Below are positions 10,982-23,205 of a stretch of 64,000 nt of DNA, piece after piece. The DNA lies in NCBI GenBank assembly GCA_021397835.1, contig JAJFZO010000575.1:2733001-2797000 (forward strand), in the 5' to 3' direction. Under the pieces are notes generated by a model. It was not told the DNA's origin and did no database searches. It saw only the letters and a program-made list of their open reading frames with translations. How positions within the stretch are numbered: the first letter of the stretch is position 1; every line of letters begins with the position of its first letter. The DNA comes from Moringa oleifera (lineage: Eukaryota; Streptophyta; Magnoliopsida; Brassicales; Moringaceae). Made by a program: the position numbers and the translations under genes.

Positions 10982-13750
10982 CTAACAAATTTTTTGGACA
11001 ATGGGAATTTTTCCTTCGAGGTGTACAAGTTTAATTGTAGCAATGTGTCTTACCTTTGCATGATCTTCGCTGTCATCGCTTTGCAGTCTCTGTAATAACT
11101 CTTCGGGCATTTCCTCCAGGTGTAGCTTCTGCAGACCATTAAGATACTCAATGCCCTGAGGCAACACCTTCAGTTCCAGACAGCGTATCAGATGCAACTC
11201 TCGGATGCTCGGCAGTGAACCCTCCTCTAAGCTCAAGCTATCTAGTTGTTTCAGATCTTGAAATTTCAGTTTATTAAGTCTGGGAAACCAACCTGTCTTG
11301 AACTGCAAGGAATTCCCATTGTAAGCCTTCCTGAGTTCAAGGAACACCAGACTGGAAAGCAAATGGAGAGAACCAAGAGTTTCTTCTCTGAGACCAGACA
11401 AACCCAAGTGTAAATGAGTTAGGTTACACAGGGAGCCAAGCCAGTCGGGTAACTTACTCAACCTTCCAACCAGTTTCAGCTTCTGAAGAAACAAAGGAGG
11501 CAGAACTAAATCTTCCAGTTGAAGCTCTTCATCATAAGCTGCCGTGATGCCTAAGTGGACAAGGCCTGTCATCTGCTGAATAGAAGAGCAGAACTTTGGC
11601 CCATCAGCTGCTCTCAACTTTGTGATTTCTAGCCTTTTGAGCTCGGTTAGGTTCCCAACTTGTCTAAGCAAATCTTCATCTGCTTCAACGCAGGCTAGAG
11701 TCTGTAAACTTTGGATGCTCCACATCCCATCTGGAATTTGTAAGCCACAAGAGATGTTGGGCTTTGGAGAGTTCTGACCAATTCTGCGATGAAGATATAG
11801 ATGTCGCAACTTTTGTAGCTTTATTACCCCTCGTGGTAGCCTCTCCAGGATTGTATTACGGACATCCAGAGTTTGTAAGTTCTGTAACCTCGCAATTGAC
11901 TTGGGTAACTCGGTTATCTTGGTCTCCCTTAAGTTCAAGTACCTTAGATTGAACAGGCAGACCAATGTGCCTGGTAAAGTTTCAAGAGGAACTCCCTGAA
12001 GATCCAGGACCCTTAGTAACTTGAACTTGGGCAATGCATTCAGGGAGAATGAGGAGCACATATCTGTCTTGAAGACGATGAAAGAGCGAAGATGGCATGA
12101 TATGGTCTTGTTCAATCGAACACTTTCCCCTCTAGCCTGAACTGATAATCTCTGGATCTTTCCTTCCAGTCTTGTTTCATGATCATCATAGGCTGTGCAA
12201 AAATTCTCCCTTTCAGATGTTGTCATTGCCAACTCCCGCATAACATCATGAACGCGACATGTCTTGACCCTTCCTGCATCATTAGTCTTTGTGACCTGAA
12301 TCATGCTTCGAAGAATAAGTTCTCTGAGGTACTCCTCTGCCACTTCCTCTGTCGTCATCCCTTTTCTTTCTACAAGGAACCCTTCTGCTGCCCACAGTCG
12401 AGTCAGCTTCTTCCTCTTAATTGGGTAATCATCCCGGAAAATGCAGCAATACAAGAAACAATGTTTCAGGTAGAACGGTAGATCATTGAAACTCAACAAC
12501 AACAGACTCTTCACCCGTTCAAGCATTGGATTGTTGCTCAGCTGCCAATTCAGGCTTTGATAAACTTTCTTCCATTCCACAACTGTCCTGCTCCTGGAGC
12601 ACATTAGCCCTCCAACTGCCACTATAGCCAGTGGCAAGCCTTCACATTTCTTCAAGATGGCCTGAGCCAGTGGTTGCAGCTCACTGGGACAGGCATGATT
12701 GGGGTCGCTCCAGAATGCCTTCTTGCAGAAAAGGGTCCAAGCATCTCTATCCAGAAGTGGTTCCAGGCGATGAATTCTGCTTCCAATCCCCACTGAAGCA
12801 GCTACATTCTCATTTCTTGTTGTCAGAATAATCCTGCTTCCATATCGGTTATTGGGAAATGCACTTCTTATTCTGCTCCAGAGATCTATGCTCCACACAT
12901 CATCTAAGACTATGACATAACTTTTCTGGTGCAAGTAATCTATGAGCATCTCCACTAGCTGCCTATCATTCATCGATCCTACGTTTCTCGGTAGTGTACT
13001 CTCATTGGCCTTGAAGAATTCTTTGATTATGCTTCTTAAGAGCTCACTGAATCGATACTTTTGGGAGACAGATATCCACGCCCAGCAATCAAAACGTCTC
13101 TTGATTAGTTGATCATTGTAGATTCTAGTGACAAGAGTGGTCTTACCGAGGCCTCCCATACCCACAATTGATATAATGGTCCGGCGTGGCTCATCCTCCA
13201 TTAACAGTCCGAGCAATTCTTCTGTGTTTTCTTCCATTCCTACTATCTCATCTTCGTCAACGAAGGCGGATGATGATGATTCTCCATAACACTCTGATCT
13301 ATCACAAGTGGAATTCTTACTCCAATCATCTGTCCTGTCGAAGTCGTACCGCTTGCTTCTCTCTGAAATCTCACGAACCTTAGCTTTGATCTTCTGCAGT
13401 TTCGAAGCAATCCGATGCCTGGCGATCACGTTCTCTGGGAAGTTCACAACATCCTGGATGACACCATTGAACCCATTTCTGGGCTGTCTTCTGTTCTTGT
13501 GATGCATGAACTCGTCTATCAAATCCTCAACTTCATATGCAACCTCTCTTACTTGCCTCACCCAAGCTTCCACGGACTCACTCCTTTCCTTCCTCCGTTC
13601 TGCATCTCTCAGGAACGATCTCATGCTCTCCAACTCGAACTTGATTTCTTCAATTTCATCATAAGCATCACCCAGTAATGATGCTTTTTGCAGTAAGATT
13701 GTCGTTAGTTTATCAAGCAAGAAGTTCACAGCCCCATCTGCCATTTCCAC
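10982..13750 (-). CDS. CC-NB-LRR disease resistance protein (RPM1-like)
   Basis: Intronless, 922 residues, full length for the family. The N-terminal Rx-type coiled coil (about 1-135) holds an EDVID-type motif (YEVEDLIDEF, 72-81). The NB-ARC domain shows the P-loop GMGGLGKTT (197-205), kinase-2 VIVLDDVW (279-286), RNBS-B GSRIILTTRN (304-313), GLPLAI (371-376) and the ARC2 motif as VHD (500-502) instead of MHD. Leucine-rich repeats run from about 550 to 890 (for example LRYLNLRETKITELPKSI). It is predicted to be an intracellular, nucleotide-switched immune receptor. ATG codons at 13750 and 13744 are both possible starts; the second gives MADGAVNFLLDKL, usual for the family. The C-terminal KVRHI motif is followed by about 20 less conserved residues. 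It stands alone, with no second NLR in the window. Confidence 0.95.
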   Translation of the reverse strand: MEMADGAVNFLLDKLTTILLQKASLLGDAYDEIEEIKFELESMRSFLRDAERRKERSESVEAWVRQVREVAYEVEDLIDEFMHHKNRRQPRNGFNGVIQDVVNFPENVIARHRIASKLQKIKAKVREISERSKRYDFDRTDDWSKNSTCDRSECYGESSSSAFVDEDEIVGMEENTEELLGLLMEDEPRRTIISIVGMGGLGKTTLVTRIYNDQLIKRRFDCWAWISVSQKYRFSELLRSIIKEFFKANESTLPRNVGSMNDRQLVEMLIDYLHQKSYVIVLDDVWSIDLWSRIRSAFPNNRYGSRIILTTRNENVAASVGIGSRIHRLEPLLDRDAWTLFCKKAFWSDPNHACPSELQPLAQAILKKCEGLPLAIVAVGGLMCSRSRTVVEWKKVYQSLNWQLSNNPMLERVKSLLLLSFNDLPFYLKHCFLYCCIFRDDYPIKRKKLTRLWAAEGFLVERKGMTTEEVAEEYLRELILRSMIQVTKTNDAGRVKTCRVHDVMRELAMTTSERENFCTAYDDHETRLEGKIQRLSVQARGESVRLNKTISCHLRSFIVFKTDMCSSFSLNALPKFKLLRVLDLQGVPLETLPGTLVCLFNLRYLNLRETKITELPKSIARLQNLQTLDVRNTILERLPRGVIKLQKLRHLYLHRRIGQNSPKPNISCGLQIPDGMWSIQSLQTLACVEADEDLLRQVGNLTELKRLEITKLRAADGPKFCSSIQQMTGLVHLGITAAYDEELQLEDLVLPPLFLQKLKLVGRLSKLPDWLGSLCNLTHLHLGLSGLREETLGSLHLLSSLVFLELRKAYNGNSLQFKTGWFPRLNKLKFQDLKQLDSLSLEEGSLPSIRELHLIRCLELKVLPQGIEYLNGLQKLHLEEMPEELLQRLQSDDSEDHAKVRHIATIKLVHLEGKIPIVQKIC

Positions 13751-16700
13751 TCTCCAAACCTTATTTTTTTCTCTTAATCTTGCTTTCTCTTCTCTTCTGT
13801 CCTAACAGGGAAGGAGACAGGAAGCTGCAAGAATAAGAGAGGAAGGTACCAGGCAATGAACAGGTACAGCAACTGGTGATAAAAGTATTTTAATTTGACC
13901 GAGCCAACAAAGACTAGACAAATAAATACTTGTAAATGCGAGAGGAAGTTGTAGAACTTTGACGGGTTTTGGCTGAATAAGCGTTCGAGTGCTCAATCCA
14001 GGCAACTAAGGTCAACCAGTATGCTGCGTTAAAGCCGTGGGGCGCCGAGTAAGGGACAGTGATGTCCCGAGTGCATATACAAACTGTGACTTCACTCATT
14101 GACCACCATTACCTCTCTCTTCTGGTTCAAGCTCAGCGTGTATGGAGAATTTCTTGTTTCTATGTCTAAATTAAATAATACCCTTCAAATGATTTATGAA
14201 ACTACAAAAACAAATTGGTTCTTTAGCTAGACCAGCCAAAATTAAGGATGCATCAGGAAGAAAAATGTTCCATTGTAATGGCTAATTGGCTTGTTCCTAA
14301 TTAATGGAGTTTTGCATTCTGGGTATACAATTGCATGATCATGCATATGATTTGGTTGAATTAGTATAATATCATGGGACAAGCCAAGATACTTATCAAA
14401 TAAAATAAAGAAAACAAGGCAGAAAAATTACAGATTTACTTTCTACATTTTGAAAATAGTGTGGTGTATATGTTAATCATTTCTTGTTTTTACTGTATCG
14501 GCTAATCACACCAAAAATTAAAGATTTACTTCCTAAATTTTTAAGTTTGATGAACAGAAAAAAAATAAAAATTGAGAACTTTGATGATGGGCTGGTCGAG
14601 TTTCTCAATGCTCGCGAGTTACCCACTCTCCCTATCCCCTTTGCTGCCTTCTGTGAATCTCTGAATCTTTGGGAGATGATTTTTGTAGGACTAATGAAGG
14701 CTGACTTCCTTTCTTTGAGGATTCATCCTTGAACTTGCCTTTATGGGCTTCAGCAGTGTATTTTTTCATGAGACTTTATAATCAAGCTCTTATGACATTA
14801 TTTTTATTTTTCTTCATGATGAACAAAACTTCTGATTAAACAGATTAATTTTGAAAGTGTTATGAGTAAAAGAAATATGCCTGGCAAAGTTTTGATTTTT
14901 TAACAAAAATCATCATAATTATTTGTTAACTTATATTATAATATTATTTTAACTTAGATTGAATCAAGTTAATCTTCAAACATGTATTCTGAGGTCTATT
15001 AGAATTCTCCTTCGTTACTCAGCCTAATTAGAAAAAAAATAATAATAAAAGGAATATATTGATTAGATTAATGAAATTATATGTAACATCAATATCACAT
15101 ATTATGCACACTAAATTTATTAAAAAATTATCATAGAATATTATTCGGAATGTTCTTTCATAACTAACTCAATAAAATCATTGAAAATAATATTATTAAT
15201 ATGTTTTCTAATAATATTTTTTTATTTCTCTAATAGTAATTCACATTAATTTTTTTAACGAATTAATATTATTAATCATGGCATAGTCCCCATAAAAAAA
15301 AAATTACCCTAGGAAAAATCAATCCGAAGAAGAAGCCAAAACTTATAGAGTCCAATTAGGGATGACATTGTATTAGAAAAAAGGATATTCGACTTTCTAT
15401 GTTTAATTAAATTAAAATCATGTTTTAATCATCCTTTAATTCATCTTTTCTATTTATTTTTGCAGTTAAAATTTGCTTGATTTTTGTTTTTCTTTTTTTT
15501 TTTCAGTGTTTAAGCCTTTTTACCTTTTTTCTTTTTTTTTTTGAGATAGTAGTGCATCAAAATTTTGAGTACACTCAATTCATCTTGATTTTAATAAAAT
15601 AGATGTCAATAGTGTATAATAGAATTTGTAATAAATTTGAATTTAAAATTTAATATTCAAGTCGAATTTGAGTAGAATTTTTCTTAGCAAGAGTAAAGTT
15701 GAGATTTAGGTTTTTGGATATTCATTAGTTGAATTCAATTACATAATATAATTAAGATATATGATATTTAATTCTTGTTTAATTAAATTAAAACAACATT
15801 ATTTTGAATTTTTATACATTTTTTATTGTAATAATTAATAGTACAATTGATCGATTTTGAGAATGATTTATTTTAAATTATATTACATCATTTTCATTTA
15901 AACATTACTTAATTTAAATTATAATTGAAGAAGATTGATTAATTTGTTTTAAAAAATTGTTTTGATACTTGCAAGTTAATATTTGATATTCAAGCAGACA
16001 TTAAAGAGTAAAAAAAAAACAAAAAATTTTAATTTAATAGTATTAAGTGGTGTATTATTGTGAATATCACAAAAAGAATATCGAAAATTCTTGCGTAACT
16101 ATTATGATAAGATGTTCTAAAAAATTCGTATTGATGCTGAATTTTTTAAATTGATCTGAGTTGTTTTTGAATTGAAATGATCTCAATAAATTTATATATA
16201 AAATTTTAAGTTATTGATTGCTAGACTGAGTAACCAGATATAACTTGTAAAAATCAAAATTTTGTAAAAATCGAGTTAAAATTTTTAAATATTCACAGTT
16301 TAAATTTATGTAATTAAGTTAAAATACATGTTTATTAATATAATTTTTATATCAGACTTTACGATCAAGTTTTTATAATTTTTTTAAAAAATATTAATTA
16401 GATAGATTAATTCTCAAATTTTAGGATTTTGCTTTTTGTTGCTTCCCCAACGCAAAATTGTATCATTTACTTGTGATATTATTATTTTTTCACTCAATAA
16501 ATTAATCTTGAAACTGGATTCAAAGGTCCACTTGGCCTCTGCTCTACAATGAGAGTTTGTCACCCAAGTTGTGTTTGCAATGAAATGATCACAACGATCA
16601 TACCTAAAATTATAAAGTATAAATATAATTAATTAGAGATTAATGAAATTATATACAATATGAAAATCAGATATATATTGTGCATACCATTTTAATGTTT

Positions 16701-17170
16701 AATTTTATAGAGTTTTTTTTTTAATTCTTATGAAAATTTCAATTTTATTTGCTAAAAAACAATCTTATAGAATAATATTTAGAATATTTTTCCATAACTA
16801 ACTCAATAATATAATTAAAAAAATATTAATAAACATATTTTTAAATAATATCTCTATGATTGTAATGGTAATTCTAATTAATTATCATTAATTCTAAAAG
16901 TTACCGTTTGACAAAAATAATTATTTCTCTTTTATCAAATCCACCCTAATTATATCAAGAAAAAGAAAAAAAAAAAGGGAATTTGGTAATTAAGGAAGGT
17001 AAGAAGAAATCTTATGGAGTAGAACCCGAATTAATTTCATAGCCTATTTGGATGGCATTCAACTTTGAGTCTTTGACCAATATAAAGAAACATATACTGC
17101 CATACACTCTCTTCACATCTCTTTTGATTAATTTGTCTTAGATTTGGGTTAAATTTTTAGCCTTTGGAAT
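13751..17170. other. AT-rich intergenic region
   Basis: Holds the NLR promoter and 5' UTR at the left and the promoter of the small-protein gene at the right. About 14760-17000 is strongly AT-rich with T- and A-tracts and no convincing coding frame. An 82-codon frame at 14484-14732 has no recognisable domain and was not called. Confidence 0.6.
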
Positions 17171-17731
17171 ATGATGCTCAACCAACATTTGAAGGATTCC
17201 AAGGTTTTTTCTTCTCTAATTTGATCTTTTACTACTTAATTATCATTCTTCTTCTTCTTCAATTTTTCCTTTTTGGAACTCGAATAAATTAATTTTGTAT
17301 ATGTTCTATGTCCTAATTTTGTTCTTCATGGCACATAGATGTGACAATTTTTATTTTTATTTTTGCTATTTCTTTAAGGGTGTCAATAATATTAACAATG
17401 GCATTATCCTATGCAGAAAAATGATGTCACCCTGGAGAAAGCCAATCCCGAGAAGAAACCGAAACTTCAAAGTATAGAGCCCAATAAGTCCAACAATAAA
17501 TCTGACGTTATTTCTGCTGAACCTAGGCGGAAGCAAGTTGAACCAGATAAAGATGCCGGCGACAAGGAAGGCAGTGACAATGACGAACGTGAAATTGACT
17601 GGATCACGGATTTTGCACAAGAGCTGTTGAAGGATCAACCACCAGAAGCCTTAATAGAGAAGGAGATCGAGATGTTGCCTAACTCGCAGTTCCAGGACAG
17701 TTGGGTTAGAGGCTGGGAACCAGCGCCTTGA
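17171..17731 (+). CDS. small charged protein of unknown function, two exons
   Basis: Exon 1 is 17171-17203 (MMLNQHLKDSK). Intron 17204-17416 has a GT donor and an ATGCAG acceptor. Exon 2 is 17417-17731. The join is in phase 0 and gives 115 residues. The first half is Lys/Asn/Glu-rich and probably disordered. The second half is acidic and amphipathic (DWITDFAQELLKDQPPEALI) and ends with a Trp-rich tail (DSWVRGWEPAP). There is no signal peptide or membrane segment. I do not recognise the family. The codon-like composition, clean intron and upstream TATA-like ATATAAAG (17080-17087) argue that it is real. An alternative start within exon 2 (17411) would give 106 residues without the MMLNQHLKDSK leader. 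Confidence 0.6.
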
Positions 17732-20700
17732 ATGCCAAGGTTCACTGAGCCTTCCGCAGTGGGACTTTCTGAAAAGCAATAGAGTGTCATGTAATTGTTG
17801 ATTAGTGATGAATGCTAGCTTTACATGTAACAAAATGAAATGGGTTTTTTGGTTTTAGCTGTTTATCTGAAAAATTAAGATAGGCTGATGATTAATCAAA
17901 GAACCGATGTGTACTCAATATTCAAATGTTTTTTGGAGTTTGGGCGTGATGATCCTTTATGTCAGGCTCTTGACAGACAACAGTCAGTTCTCTGTGTTTC
18001 TGTTTCATGGGCAAACGGTAATCCATCGCAATTCTTTATCAGTTCCTGCAAAACTTCCAATGCCTGAGGAATTCTCAACTGGAAACTTGTTGAGACTGCA
18101 TGAAAACTGTTCACGATGGGTTGCTCTACCAGGGAAAATCTTTACAGTTGTCACTGACAGTGAAGAAGCCTGACCTTGAAAAGCAAGTAAACAGGGTGAA
18201 AATCCAGTCTTGTCACAGACACTGCAGCACTTTATATAAAGATTTGTATGAAAGGTTTCTTATCTGAAACAGCTTTTTTAAGTTGTCCTGTCTGAGAAAG
18301 AAGCTGTATGCTGAATGTTTACAAGCACAGGTACAGCAGAGAAGTCCTGTTTGTGAAGCACCTGACTGGGAGAATGCTTTGAAGTCTAGCTTTCTCTTTG
18401 CATCAGTGAAACTATTGATGAAGAGGAAAGAAACCAAGAACACAACTTATAAAGCAATAAAACCATAGCCATACATATCCAAAACCACATGCAAGCTGGC
18501 AATTGAATGAAAAGTTTGCCTCCCACTGAAGATCAGAAACTTGGTCTTTTGAACTCAAATATCAAATTATAAGGACCTTTCTGATAATATATCAAGTCAT
18601 GCAATTTAAATTTGTCCCAAAAAGAAATATTAATGGAACCCAGAAGAACTCCAAGAGAAATACTCCACCTGAATACTTCCAGGATGTTTCTGAGATACAG
18701 TAGTTACAATTGCCTGGGAATTTCACACTGCATTTAATGCTATAACTTTCCTTCTTGGTCATGATCGCCCTGCCAATACTCCATCTTCATACTTAACTTC
18801 TGCAAAGATGGCTTGACTTCTCAATATCAGCGTGCTGAAGACCGACAGAACAGTTCCCACCCTTTCCTGGTTGTCTTCCTACGCGACTTACACATGTGTG
18901 ATCTAATCTTTCTGACAATCCGAGTATCCATCACCTTTCATTATTGCTCTTTAGATGTTTATTTCTTTACTACTTAAGTCTGTACATGAAAGTCTTCTGT
19001 CTTTTTCCTCCCTGCCCAGAAAGATCTTCTCCCAACAGTGTTCTTCCTGAAAATTAACATTTAGCAGAATCATCATCAAGTAAATTCCAGGGTCGCCCCC
19101 TCTTTCACTTTTTACTCATGACATGGTCTCCTTTAAAGATGATTGGAAGGATTCCTAGTTATTTACCAGGCTCTGTACTTCTTTTTCTTGTCAGTGTCTA
19201 TCTTTATATTAACTTTACAGCATGCACGTGCCTGCATGCATTGCTTTAACCTGTAGTTATCAAAACGGAATCTGAAACATATCTGCATTATTTATAGAAT
19301 AAATTTTCCTTATTGGTGCATGCAAAAATGAATTTGATTAAATTGAACTATCTAGCTCATTTCATCTCTGAAAATCATGTAAAGGCAGCTGACTTGCAGC
19401 CAATACGAATAAACTGCAATAATCAATGAAATTAGAATATGATCCTCACCAATCAAGTTGTACAAAAAATTGATTTAAAAATCAAAGCAGATGCCACCTT
19501 GGAGAAGGTAAGGCGAAGGACACAGATGCTCACCATTATTCTATATGAGGCAGAATGCTATGTTGCATGCCCTCAGCTTTCACCTAAAGGTTATTAATTA
19601 GTACTAAAAAAATTGGGTAAGATGCACCAAATCTCTGAGTATATAACATTTCCTTCATTTTCCTTTTCTTTCTCCACCTTCTTTCCCCTCACTTTTTCCC
19701 ACACTGAGTATACGTTAAGGCTAATCACATCAACAAATGGGTTGACGCCAAGGGGGAGAAGAGGAGACGTGGAAAGTTGAGATAACTAATGTAATGGTTA
19801 ATGACCAATCTTTTCGTAAGTCGGTCTTCTTTGAAAAACAAAAACAGAATGAAAAAACAAGAGAAAATGTTTGGCAACTGATTTGGTCTCTTATTCAACT
19901 CTTCCCTTCCTAGGTGTTACTGTAGACATCCATATGAGTATAGACAGGTTCTATACCTTTCGTATATCTATGAGAAATAATGTTTTTTCTTTCTATCTCT
20001 CTTTCTCTCTGTCTGGCTCCTTCCAGAATTACTCAACTTTACACGTCAGTTTTCCATTTTTTCTTACCTGTCAGTGCACCAACCACGCACACCCACTTTG
20101 GCCATTTCCTGTGGTTTCTTCTTGCTTGGCCTGACGTAAATATTATTTCCATGTAGAGATGTACAGTCCAGAACAGCTTTCATATGTGAATGCATCTATT
20201 CTGGTTTATCTGTCAACTCAGGCGCTAGAGAATTTTCATAATTCTCTTTTCTATACTTTAAACTATAAATAATGGAGATTGCAGTCTTGTTTGGATGTTA
20301 TCACATTTTTTCTTTCATATTTTATGCATTCCATGAAGTTACTATCCTCTTTATTGTTCAGACCAATTCAGATTTAAAAGAGATAAAAAAATAAAAACCA
20401 ACAAATAAGACCTTATCTGCAGTCTCATGACTAGATTCAGAGTCACTGTTTTCTGTTTCCTTCAAAAGGGTTTTCTCAATTTTTTTATTTTTTATTTTCA
20501 TTGAACCCATGCATGCCTAGTGCTGAGCACCTTCCTTCCTATCAAAGAGGAAGAAGGTGGCAACTGGAATGGAACATTCAAAGTGTTAGACTATTTCAAA
20601 TGCATGTGATTCAGTGCAGGCACTCATGAATAAATTATAAGAAAGACTAGGTCAACTAATAAAAAAACCCTCATAAATTCCTGTTCTTTTTATAATCTTA

Positions 20701-20900
20701 GTGCAACAGTTCTTAATAACAACTATAAGAACATGTGGTGAGAGAGATATCTCTGTGAATTGATTTAGTTCCTTTTCTCTTAGAGGAGGTCAACAAGCAG
20801 GAAGTAATTCCCTTTTCTCTTTGCAACACAAGCTTGCTAGTGTCTCCTCGTGCAGTAATCCGATTGCATCATCCTCTCCGTTTGTTTCTTTTACAGAAGA
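17732..20900. other. intergenic region
   Basis: No gene recognised in about 3.2 kb. Several 60-90 codon frames on both strands show no domain, and I saw no miRNA or tRNA signature that stood up. The right end (about 20750-20909) is probably the first non-coding exon of the Nudix gene downstream. Confidence 0.5.
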
Positions 20901-20909
20901 ACTTATTAG

Positions 20910-21160
20910 GTATTGTTTAACTTCCTTCTGGTTTTACATCTTCATACTGGTCCTTATTCAATCTTCTGTTTTTCCTGGGTATTTTTGTAGATGGTGACAC
21001 TTTCTGGCAGAAATGTTGGGGCATGTTCTTGTCTATAACATCTGTTTTCTTGAATAATGATCATAAAAGACAGAATCTTGTTGCTTAAAATGATTACGTT
21101 GTGACCGAAATCTTTTTATTTTTCAGCACTTAATGAGCAACTGATTCTTTGTTCCCTCAG
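20910..21160 (+). other. probable 5' UTR intron of first Nudix gene
   Basis: A donor (TTAG then GTATTG at 20910) and a polypyrimidine-preceded acceptor (GTTCCCTCAG ending 21160) lie 31 bases upstream of the start codon. This is inferred from splice consensus only. Confidence 0.4.
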
Positions 21161-21191
21161 GTTGCAAGAGTAGAATCCCATAATCAGAAAC

Positions 21192-23205
21192 ATGTCGTCT
21201 TCCACAAGCCCAGTATCTGTTGAAAAGGAGATGCTGCCTGAAACCGGACTGCAACAAATTGAATTACTTACTGCAGTGGATGATTTATATGGAGGAGTAA
21301 CTGTAAACATGGAGCAGCCTATGGATTCTGAGGTCTTTGTTTCTTTGCTTAGAGCTTCAATCTCCCGATGGAAGCAACAGGTACTCTCTTCTTCCCATCC
21401 TGCTCTTCTCCAATTTTTTTTTTTTGTTCAATAAATTATATAATGAAGGTTGCGTAGACCCTTATCTGATTAACAATAAACAGATACAATTTTAATTCGT
21501 AGATGATACTAAATGTAAATTCATAAACTTTTTGCAGGGAAAGAGGGCAGTCTGGATTAAATTGTCTGTTGAACTTGCTTATCTTGTTGAAGTGACATTG
21601 AAGGTAAACACACATTCTCAAACAAAAATATGAGGAGAGTCATCTGATTGGTTACTGCTTAACAGGACAAGTTTATAACTTCTTCAACATGGCCCATGTG
21701 TAGTCTCAAAACTGATCTGGCTCATAACTTTTGTTGCACTAACTGGTGCAGGAAGGATTTGTGTACCATCACGCAGAACCAGATTACTTAATGCTTGTTA
21801 GTTGGATTTCCAACACTACCAATACTCTTCCAGCAAATGCTTCTCACCGTGTTGGCATTGGTGCTTTTGTCATGAACAGCAAGAAAGAGGTATGTTTCCT
21901 GTCCATGACACCAGTTTCTTGAGCAAGTCTACATCGAATATTTCTTGTCTCACCAGACACTTTTCTGGGTTGAAAAGTAAACATTTCCCTGTGGATGGTA
22001 ACATACTAGTTCATTAGGACCTGTTGACCCCATGGCTATAACCATCCAAGTCATAGGCTCCTATGTTGCTGAGCTTTAGTACAGTTGTTTTCTGACTTGT
22101 AAAGCTACATGATTGACTTGTAGGTGCTTGTAGTTCAGGAGAATAGTGGCGTCTTCAGGGGCAGAGATGTCTGGAAGCTGCCTACTGGAGTTGTTAATGA
22201 GGTAATTGAAACAGGATTCGTAGTGTTTTAGGATTTCTTTCAACTGTGAAATGACATTTTCCAATTTTTTACAGGGTGAGGATATTTGTGCAGCTGCAAT
22301 CAGAGAAGTTAAAGAAGAGACAGGAGTGAGTAATAAGAATTCTACTGTTAGGCCTGAATGTGTATGATCATATTGTTTGCAGCTCTTACAATCTGTCCGA
22401 ATCTGAAAATCCTGCCTTTGTTTTTTCGCAGATTGAGACAGAGTTTGTCGAAGTTTTAGCATTCCGGTAAGAAGTTTGCTTCATATCAACAGTAAAAGTA
22501 AGATGCAGCATAGATAAGTATTTAATTCAATAAAAGATTGCATGAAGAAGACTTTTGAGAGAGTCAATTTAACATACCAGTCTGTCACTTTCAGACTATT
22601 CTGCATAACTTATCCAATTCTGAACTCTTAATTTGACTCACTCCATCTTCATCTTTGTTTTCTTTGTTCCATTGGTTACAAAAGGCAAAGCCACAACTCA
22701 TTTTTTGGCAAATCAGACTTGTTCTTTGTTTGCTTGTTACGACCATGCTCCTTTGACATCCAGAAGCAGGACACAGAGATTGCAGCAGCTCAGGTACTTT
22801 CTTGTCTATAATGATGAACTATTCACTTTCCATTGTATCCATCTGCGTTGTCCACTGCAAAGCAAAGAAATTCCTGGAAAATGAGCAGATAACATCTCAT
22901 ATGATTTGCTTAGGAAAGTAATTCTTCTTTTTTTCCTGTTTCAGTGGATGCCAATTGAGGACTATGCAGCTCAGTCTTTTAACCGAGAAAATCAAATATT
23001 TCATTATATGGCTCAAATTTGCTTAACAAAGTCAGAGAAGGATTACTGTGGTTTTTCTCCAATTCCTGCAGCCACAGGGTCTGGTAAGATATGCTACTTG
23101 TACTGCAACATCAGGGACTCCCCTCAGCTACTAACCTCTGGAAATCAGTCGGAGAAGCTGCACCAACAGCATGCAGAAGATTATTGTAACACAAGAAAGG
23201 AATGA
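21192..23205 (+). CDS. Nudix hydrolase, plant NUDT2/7/10-type (tandem copy 1)
   Basis: Eight coding exons: 21192-21380, 21538-21603, 21752-21889, 22124-22201, 22275-22325, 22432-22466, 22685-22793 and 22945-23205; 308 residues. The N-terminal pre-Nudix domain carries LLTAVDDLYGGVTV and the pattern WIKLSVELAYLVE. The Nudix box fits GX5EX7REUXEEXGU exactly: G153, E159, R167, E168, E171, E172, G174, I175. Relatives in Arabidopsis cleave ADP-ribose and NADH, limit PARP-linked stress signalling and tune immune responses; they are mostly cytosolic. No transit peptide is seen. The C-terminus extends beyond the conserved CYLYCN block with a polar tail of about 30 residues. Exon phases and lengths of exons 2-7 match the next gene, showing tandem duplication. 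Confidence 0.93.

Noticed and set aside
14484..14732. 82-codon open frame in AT-rich DNA
   Set aside because: No homology recognised, no promoter or splice context, and length within chance expectation.
17907..18173. 88-codon frame downstream of the small-protein gene
   Set aside because: No family match; the region looks like 3' UTR or intergenic sequence.
18768..18787. Sequence resembling miR482 (TGCCAATACTCCAT)
   Set aside because: No complementary arm within 200 bases, so no plausible precursor hairpin.
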